From: Candidatus Raymondbacteria bacterium RIFOXYA2_FULL_49_16
Lineage (GTDB): Bacteria > Fibrobacterota > OXYB2-FULL-49-7 > XYB2-FULL-49-35
DNA: 40,429 nt
Direction of reading: 5' to 3'
Assembly (NCBI GenBank): GCA_001789205.1
Contig: MFYT01000063.1
Location: 1 to 40,429, forward strand
The notes under the pieces were generated by a model, which saw only the letters and a program-made list of their open reading frames with translations, did not search any database and was not told the DNA's origin. The stretch's first letter is position 1, and each line of letters starts with the position of its first letter. A program made the position numbers and the translations under genes. Positions 35,836 through 40,429 of this stretch are shown piece after piece.

Positions 35836-37435
35836 AATATGCCTCCCACTCCCGAATAATTTCATCGGGTAAAGTCCGAGTAAAAAGCTCCACTTTTTGA
35901 CTGATGTCATGTACAACACGATAAAAATAGGCCAGATAAAAGGCTAATGCAAGCCGATTGATATTTCCATGATATTTCCAAATCGCCCTCAGCATATAGG
36001 TCCAGTACTGGAACCGGTATCCGGAAAACAGGCCTTGAATAACGATGCTCCGCACTATTCTGATAAAATACAAGTTAGCCGGAATGGAGCCTTTTTTTCC
36101 CGACAATACATATGCGTCGTTCCACCCATCGATCCACCTGAAACAGCGGTTAAAATATTCCACAGGAGCATAGACAGTTTTGATAAATTTCAGGTACCCC
36201 GAGTAAAATGTCTTTGGATGTTGGCGTAAAATGACATTTGTTCTAAACGATTTGGTAATGGCATCTTTGTCCCGTGAGATACGACCCGCTTCAAACAGCC
36301 GCTTATAGAGCCGCGTGCCCAGAGGTGCCTGCAGCACCGACATGCCGGATAATGGAATGTTGGATTCGCGGATGAAACGGATCTGTCCATCCACAGCCTC
36401 TTCGTCGTCCTCATCAAACCCAAGAATAAGTCCGGCAATAATTCCCATGCCATAACGCTGCAATTTCCGTACTTTTGCGACCTGGTCTTTTTCAAGGTTC
36501 TGGTTTTTCCTCACCGATGCCAGCGCTTTTGTGTTCAGCGTCTCAATCCCCAAAAACATGATATTAACCCCGATAGCCGCCATCAATTCCACGATATCAT
36601 CGTGGTCGGCAATCTCAAGGGAGCACTGGGAAAAGAAATCAAAGGGAAAATCCCTTTCTTTCTGCCAATCGCGGATGGCCTCAAGCAATGCAATGAATTC
36701 AGCCCTGTTTTTTTCCTGATTGATGTTTCCCATGAAATTGTCGTCAACTATGTAGACAGTCTTACCCTCGCCGCTTGCATGCAGCAGATTCAGCTCGTGT
36801 AAAACCTGGTCAATGCTCTTTCGCCGATGGCGACCATAGAGTGCCACCATCTGGCAGAACTCGCAGTTATTGTGGCAACCGCGCGACGTCTGGAGCGAAA
36901 CGTTGAAATAACTTCCCCCAGAGAGCAAATCATAGCGGGGTGGTGAAATTTCGCGTAAATCAGGGTGTCCTGAAGCCCTATAAATCTTTCTCAAAATCCC
37001 CTTGCGCATATCATCAGCCAATTGACGGGCGATGGTCTTCTCGCTATTATCGCATAGACTTTCAATTTCGCCGATCACTTTTGAGACATTATCGTTTTCG
37101 AACACATGGTCAAGAGTCGGCAGCAATGGACCGCCGATAACTATCGGCTTGTTAAAACTTTTAAAATATCCGACTAAACGTTCGGCTGATTTCCGTTGAA
37201 GGATATTGGATGAGATAAAGATGAAGTCCGCCCATTGCTCATGGGTATCACGCACATCCTCAACCTCCTCGTCGATAATAGTGTAATTCCAGTCAGGCCC
37301 CATTGCGCCAGCGACTGTTATAAGGGAAAGAGGATAAAATTGGCCCTTCTGCCCGAATATCTCGTTCAAAGGGCTGAAATTGTAAAACCCTTTGTCTGTT
37401 TTTGGCCACACGAGAAGAATGTTTTTTCCAGCCAT
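35819..37435 (-). CDS. B12-binding radical SAM protein (DUF4070 type)
   Basis: 538 residues. The N-terminal 150 residues are a cobalamin-binding Rossmann-like domain (NILLVWPKTDKGFYNFSP, FIFISSNILQ, VIGGPLLPT). The radical SAM core has the 4Fe-4S cluster motif CHNNCEFC and TVYIVDDNFMG, then GLILGFDEDDEE. The C-terminus (HPKTFYSGYLKFIKTVYAPVEYFNRCF) matches the DUF4070 tail. Such enzymes carry out radical methylations or rearrangements on lipids, cofactors or natural products; the substrate is unknown. It overlaps the next gene, a kinase, suggesting that its product or substrate is sensed. A truncated relative lies just upstream at 37512. Confidence 0.9.
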   Translation of the reverse strand: MAGKNILLVWPKTDKGFYNFSPLNEIFGQKGQFYPLSLITVAGAMGPDWNYTIIDEEVEDVRDTHEQWADFIFISSNILQRKSAERLVGYFKSFNKPIVIGGPLLPTLDHVFENDNVSKVIGEIESLCDNSEKTIARQLADDMRKGILRKIYRASGHPDLREISPPRYDLLSGGSYFNVSLQTSRGCHNNCEFCQMVALYGRHRRKSIDQVLHELNLLHASGEGKTVYIVDDNFMGNINQEKNRAEFIALLEAIRDWQKERDFPFDFFSQCSLEIADHDDIVELMAAIGVNIMFLGIETLNTKALASVRKNQNLEKDQVAKVRKLQRYGMGIIAGLILGFDEDDEEAVDGQIRFIRESNIPLSGMSVLQAPLGTRLYKRLFEAGRISRDKDAITKSFRTNVILRQHPKTFYSGYLKFIKTVYAPVEYFNRCFRWIDGWNDAYVLSGKKGSIPANLYFIRIVRSIVIQGLFSGYRFQYWTYMLRAIWKYHGNINRLALAFYLAYFYRVVHDISQKVELFTRTLPDEIIREWEAYFGQQR

Positions 37436-37511
37436 GATAAGCTTCCCAACTTTAAGATTATTTGTAACTATTCACGTCCCTATGCCTGTTTACAAAAGAA
37501 ATAAAGGACTT

Positions 37512-38000
37512 TTAAATTCCCCATGTTCCAGTCCTGACCTCACCCTGAAGGAATTGGTTGATAAAATTCCCCTCTCCCCATGGGGGGAGAGGGGGGATTA
37601 CCGGATGAATGTCCTTTCGGGGTGAGGTCAGTGCCCGATAGTGAGGTATAATATCGCAATGGGGCCGGACAACATCAGGACAAAGGCTCGCAAAGGGACC
37701 GCCGATAATCACCCGTTTCCCCCGCTTCCTGAATTCAGCGGCGATCGCCCTCATGCGCGCCCATTGGGAAACTTTTCCGGTTATGCCAATGTAATCGCAC
37801 GCGGTATTAAAATCAATTACCTGCGCTCCTTCATCGCACAGTGCGATATCCAGATAAGAAGACGCCATGGCGGCCACGGTTGTTATGGATTGATCAGCGG
37901 AATATATTTTAGGCGGCAATCCCCACTGGGCATACACCTCAGTCCCAAAATAATTGGGGAAGTCCGTGGCTGGATTGATCAAATAAATCTTTTTTCTCAT
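37512..38000 (-). pseudogene. Truncated B12-binding radical SAM protein
   Basis: From ATG 38000 the frame reads KKIYLINPATDFPNYFGTEV and continues to IIGGPFASLCPDVVRPHCDI, the cobalamin-binding N-terminal domain of radical SAM enzymes. After about 120 residues it enters a palindromic repeat and stops at 37512. No radical SAM core or cluster motif remains. It may have been the partner of, or a duplicate of, the intact enzyme downstream. Confidence 0.8.
37534..37631. repeat. Palindromic MITE-like element
   Basis: Imperfect terminal inverted repeats, CTGACCTCACCCTGAAGGA (37534-37552) and the complement of a near-match (37612-37631), flank a central GC-rich hairpin CCCCTCTCCCC-AT-GGGGGGAGAGGGG (37569-37594). 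It interrupts the B12-binding radical SAM gene. Confidence 0.85.
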
Positions 38001-38101
38001 ATGAGATTGAAAAGTATAAGTACTGAAAACACTATAAGGCAAGCAAATTGAATAAAGACAACAAATCAGAGAGTTATATTATTGCAACATAGACAGCCAC
38101 A

Positions 38102-38503
38102 TTATTGCATCGTGGACAGGAATTCATTGGGGGAGAGAATTCGTATACCGGTGCACAGCCCTGGAGGAAAATGCTTTTTATTCCCGGTGATCAGAATATT
38201 GGTTTGCGCAACAAGCGCGCATTCGTAAAAGCACCGGTCTTTTTCATCAGGCAGGCTAACGGTCGCGTGCGGAGGGATTACCTGCCGCCCAAGACGCCTG
38301 ATAGCCGACAACAAGCGTTCAACGGCAATTTTGGAAAAACCAAATATATCTCGCGAAAGAACAATCCCATATTCATGAACAATCCGGAGATCGAACGCCG
38401 GAACAAGTTCGCCGCAAGTGATCATCTGCACGATTTCCGCGGGACAGCCGTGACTTCGAATAAGACCGGAAACAAGGACATTGGTATCAACAACCACTTC
38501 CAT
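38102..38503 (-). CDS. PIN-domain toxin (ribonuclease)
   Basis: 133 residues, usual for a VapC-like PIN toxin of the AF0065 type. Metal-binding acidic residues are visible: Asp6 (VVVDTNVLVSG), Glu44 (IVHEYGIVLSR) and Asp89 (LPDEKDRCFYECAL). The fourth position, usually the Asp of TGD, is Asn108 (ITGNKKHF), a known variation. It should cleave RNA when the antitoxin is lost. Its start shares one base with the antitoxin stop (TGATG). Confidence 0.88.
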   Translation of the reverse strand: MEVVVDTNVLVSGLIRSHGCPAEIVQMITCGELVPAFDLRIVHEYGIVLSRDIFGFSKIAVERLLSAIRRLGRQVIPPHATVSLPDEKDRCFYECALVAQTNILITGNKKHFPPGLCTGIRILSPNEFLSTMQ

Positions 38504-38784
38504 CAGAATGTCCTGCGCGCCTGTGCGATCTCTTTCTCAATATCTTCTTCAGAAAGTTTGTTTAATCCTTTTTTATACGCTTGTTCCTGCAATTGAGATA
38601 CGGCCATTGCACACTCAGCCATGGCATCAGTCCGCATACTTTCTTCAAGATCGCCATCCATGATATCCCGCACCATTGCGATAGGCTTGCCATTCAATGT
38701 AACGACAAGCTTGTGCGTTTTCCTCAATCTTTTCCAAACTTTGCCAGGATTAACCCTGAATTCCCGTGATGCGACAAAATCCAT
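38503..38784 (-). CDS. Antitoxin for the PIN toxin (Phd/YefM-like)
   Basis: 93 residues from ATG 38784, chosen for GGGAG six bases upstream; a longer open frame reaching 38847 would run through the promoter and operators. The N-terminus (SREFRVNPGKVWKRLRKTHK, LVVTLNGKPIAMV) has the Phd/YefM DNA-binding pattern, and the C-terminus (EEDIEKEIAQARR) is a charged helix suited to cover the toxin. It likely represses its own operon. Confidence 0.82.
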   Translation of the reverse strand: MDFVASREFRVNPGKVWKRLRKTHKLVVTLNGKPIAMVRDIMDGDLEESMRTDAMAECAMAVSQLQEQAYKKGLNKLSEEDIEKEIAQARRTF

Positions 38785-38804
38785 GACACGCTCCCTGGTA
38801 AAAT

Positions 38805-38847
38805 AATATCCTACAATTAATATAATAAATATCCTACAATAACACAA
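38805..38847 (-). promoter_or_regulatory. Toxin-antitoxin promoter with repeated operator
   Basis: On the minus strand TTGTGT (38847-38842) and TATATT (38824-38819) are 17 bases apart, a good sigma-70 promoter. A 13-bp direct repeat, ATTGTAGGATATT on this strand, occurs at 38828-38840 (in the spacer) and 38805-38817 (just after -10), 23 bases apart or about two helical turns. This is the expected layout for autorepression by the antitoxin. Confidence 0.65.
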
Positions 38848-38881
38848 CAGCTATTTTCATCGTATTGCCACACATGCTTCA

Positions 38882-39781
38882 TCATTGCCGCGCTTTATTG
38901 GCAACGGCAATGACAATATTCCTCAGAAAGACCCTCTTCCCCGAATGATACACCGGTGTTTTGCCAAAATGCTTTTTAAACGATTCTCCTGCCAATATTT
39001 TCAGCGTCTCTACGTCCGCATTCGCGAGATCCTCATACACATCCCAACCAGGAACAACGGTATTTTTATTGTTCCACGGACATACCTTCTCGCATATCCC
39101 GCAGCCATAGACCATCTCTCCCATTTTTTCCGTGATGTCTTCCGGTATCTCACCCTTGTTCTCGATCGTATGATACGAGATGCATTTTCGCGCATCAAGG
39201 ACATACGCATCAAGCGCTCGCGTGGGGCATGCATCAATGCATTTCCTGCATGAACCGCAAGGGTCCCATTTTTCCGGACCATCATGTTCAATCTCCAGGT
39301 CTGTCATGATGCCGCCGAGGAAAAGGCGGCTGCCGTATTTTTTCGAAAGCAGGAGCGTGTTTTTGCCAATACAACCAAGCCCTGCCTTTGACGCATACAC
39401 TTTTTCCAAAACCGGAAGTGTATCGATAAAAACTTTCGTTTTTATGCCTGAAAAAGCCTTTGTCAGATACAAACAAAATGTCTCCAGCTTCTCATGAAGC
39501 AACGCATGATAATCATTTATTAATGCATATGATACAACATGCTTCGATTCAACAGCCGGATAAGGAAACCCGCAAATAATGACGCTCTTTTGTCCAGGGA
39601 GAAATTCCTCTATAACTCTGCGGGTGTTTCTGGTCTTGTGCAGATACGCCATGTCCGCGTGCATGCCAGTTTCAAGCCAGTTCTGGAATGCATTCTTTGT
39701 ACGTGTATCTATTTGGGGGGTGCAAAAACCAATAAGGGGTATTCCTGCCCCAAGAGCAGCTTCACGGATTTTTTGATTCAT
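38882..39781 (-). CDS. queG: Epoxyqueuosine reductase
   Basis: About 299 residues from ATG 39781 (a TTG at 39805 would add eight). It reduces epoxyqueuosine to queuosine in tRNA, using cobalamin and two 4Fe-4S clusters. Seen: NDYHALLHEKL, the catalytic-type Asp120 in FIDTLPVLEK, KAGLGCIGKNTLL, and two cluster motifs CGSCRKCIDACP and YGCGICEKVCPW. It lacks the C-terminal HEAT repeats of longer homologues. No ribosome site is obvious, and the upstream DNA is a REP-like element. Confidence 0.9.
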   Translation of the reverse strand: MNQKIREAALGAGIPLIGFCTPQIDTRTKNAFQNWLETGMHADMAYLHKTRNTRRVIEEFLPGQKSVIICGFPYPAVESKHVVSYALINDYHALLHEKLETFCLYLTKAFSGIKTKVFIDTLPVLEKVYASKAGLGCIGKNTLLLSKKYGSRLFLGGIMTDLEIEHDGPEKWDPCGSCRKCIDACPTRALDAYVLDARKCISYHTIENKGEIPEDITEKMGEMVYGCGICEKVCPWNNKNTVVPGWDVYEDLANADVETLKILAGESFKKHFGKTPVYHSGKRVFLRNIVIAVANKARQ

Positions 39782-39817
39782 GGTAATAACAGTCAAAAGT
39801 AGCAACTTTCCCGCACG

Positions 39818-39905
39818 CTTCGACTACGCTCAGCGCGCGGTACGCTGCAGTGCCTATTATTTAACCTGCCCTGTGCCAATAACCGCTGCCTGAGCGGAGC
39901 CGAAG
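39818..39905. repeat. REP-like inverted repeat, copy 1
   Basis: The 16-mer CTTCGACTACGCTCAG (39818-39833) and its near-complement CTGAGCGGAGCCGAAG (39890-39905) bracket about 55 bases. The same arms recur at 40228-40315. The element contains the stop and the last 17 or so codons of the GIY-YIG gene. Confidence 0.85.
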
Positions 39906-40204
39906 GCAGCGTTATCCGAACTCGTTTCATTTTTACACTTGCTCAATTCATGTATTTTAGTTAGATTATGTTCTATCAACATTTTCTTTTTCTCATGGGT
40001 CCATCCCTGAATCTGTTTCTCTCTAAAATATGCTTCATCGACTCTGTCAAAATGTTCAAAATATACCAGTCTGACCGGCAACCGTTTGCTTGTATGGTTC
40101 GCGCCCACTCCTGATTGATGCTCGTTCAAGCGTCTCTCAAGATTCCAAGTGCTGCCAGTATAGTAACTGCCATCACTACATTCAAGTATATACATGTATG
40201 GCAT
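39857..40204 (-). CDS. GIY-YIG nuclease-fold protein (UPF0213/YhbQ-like)
   Basis: 115 residues. Residues 1-80 match the family: MYILECSDGSYYTGSTWNLE with the GIY-YIG pair modified to YIL...YTG, Arg24 in ERRLNEHQSG, and YFREKQIQGWTHEKK. Members of this small family may nick DNA; physiological role is poorly known. The C-terminal 18 residues (AAFGSAQAAVIGTGQVK) are encoded by a REP-like repeat, so the natural end has been replaced. Another repeat lies just upstream. Confidence 0.85.
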   Translation of the reverse strand: MPYMYILECSDGSYYTGSTWNLERRLNEHQSGVGANHTSKRLPVRLVYFEHFDRVDEAYFREKQIQGWTHEKKKMLIEHNLTKIHELSKCKNETSSDNAAFGSAQAAVIGTGQVK

Positions 40205-40227
40205 AATATCTTCTGTCCCCCCGCACG

Positions 40228-40315
40228 CTTCGACTACGCTCAGCGCACGGTACGTCGCAAGGTCTGTTACGACCGCTATCCAACAACAATAACCGCTGCC
40301 TGAGCGAAGTCGAAG
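40228..40315. repeat. REP-like inverted repeat, copy 2
   Basis: Arms CTTCGACTACGCTCAG (40228-40243) and CTGAGCGAAGTCGAAG (40300-40315) match at 15 of 16 paired positions and could form a long-stem hairpin. Confidence 0.85.
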
Positions 40316-40323
40316 GCAGCAGC
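40239..40323. repeat. 85-bp direct repeat, first copy
   Basis: 85 bases that recur at 40345-40429 with one mismatch (A or G at the eighth-to-ninth base). It contains the right part of REP copy 2. Confidence 0.9.
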
Positions 40324-40344
40324 ATAGATACTTTTCTCCGTCAC

Positions 40345-40429
40345 CTCAGCGCGCGGTACGTCGCAAGGTCTGTTACGACCGCTATCCAACAACAATAACC
40401 GCTGCCTGAGCGAAGTCGAAGGCAGCAGC
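40345..40429. repeat. 85-bp direct repeat, second copy at window edge
   Basis: It repeats 40239-40323 and ends exactly at the window end, so the array may continue outside. The DNA between the copies is only 21 bases. Confidence 0.9.

Noticed and set aside
40239-40429. Possible CRISPR array
   Set aside because: Only two 85-base units with 21 bases between them and internal inverted arms; this is a REP-like repeat, and no cas gene is present.

Overview
The window is a dense bacterial signal-transduction region, almost all of it on the minus strand. It looks Gram-negative: it has a lipoprotein with a lipobox, a CsgG-like periplasmic protein, a sigma-54 activator and a Wsp-type chemosensory set. 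Base composition is roughly balanced by eye. Secreted FGE-sulfatase-fold/PKD lipoproteins, FapA and many hybrid kinases would fit Fibrobacterota-like or deltaproteobacterial-type lineages, but no marker here fixes the taxon. I count eight histidine kinases plus CheA, about fifteen receiver domains and no flagellar structural genes.

Region 1 (1-9492, minus strand) is one probable operon. A strong sigma-70-type promoter (9541-9569) precedes an HTH-receiver protein. Then come a receiver-PAS kinase, a lone receiver, a PAS kinase, an HDOD protein, a FapA protein, a membrane-tailed double receiver, and two tandem kinases that share nearly the same dimerisation domain but carry different membrane sensors. 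The last kinase runs off the window.

Region 2 (9711-14890) is a divergent pair. A sigma-54 activator with an extra histidine-kinase-type helical hairpin at its N-terminus faces a two-gene operon for a CsgG-like protein and a large lipoprotein. The lipoprotein operon has a -24/-12 promoter and two candidate upstream activator sites.

Region 3 (14843-16754) is scarred. A DUF4143 ATPase gene lies between two copies of a 37-bp repeat taken from the end of the lipoprotein gene, and a decayed receiver gene follows.

Region 4 (16755-28351) is a Wsp-like chemosensory operon: receiver, receiver-HD-GYP, CheW, CheR-TPR, CheW, MCP, CheA-receiver, CheB, hybrid kinase. The clearest output is c-di-GMP hydrolysis by the HD-GYP protein instead of synthesis by a WspR-type GGDEF protein.

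Region 5 (28478-37435) holds a FixL/FixJ-like pair, then a set of genes I consider the best candidate for an undescribed system: a B12-binding radical SAM enzyme, a hybrid kinase with an unassigned N-terminal sensor, a receiver-AraC regulator, a small kinase, and a GNAT-fold protein resembling LuxI/FeeM acyl synthases.

Region 6 (37512-40429) carries a radical SAM gene cut short by a palindromic repeat, a PIN toxin-antitoxin pair with a readable promoter/operator, queG, a GIY-YIG protein and several REP-like repeats. The repeats have truncated genes or supplied new C-terminal tails.
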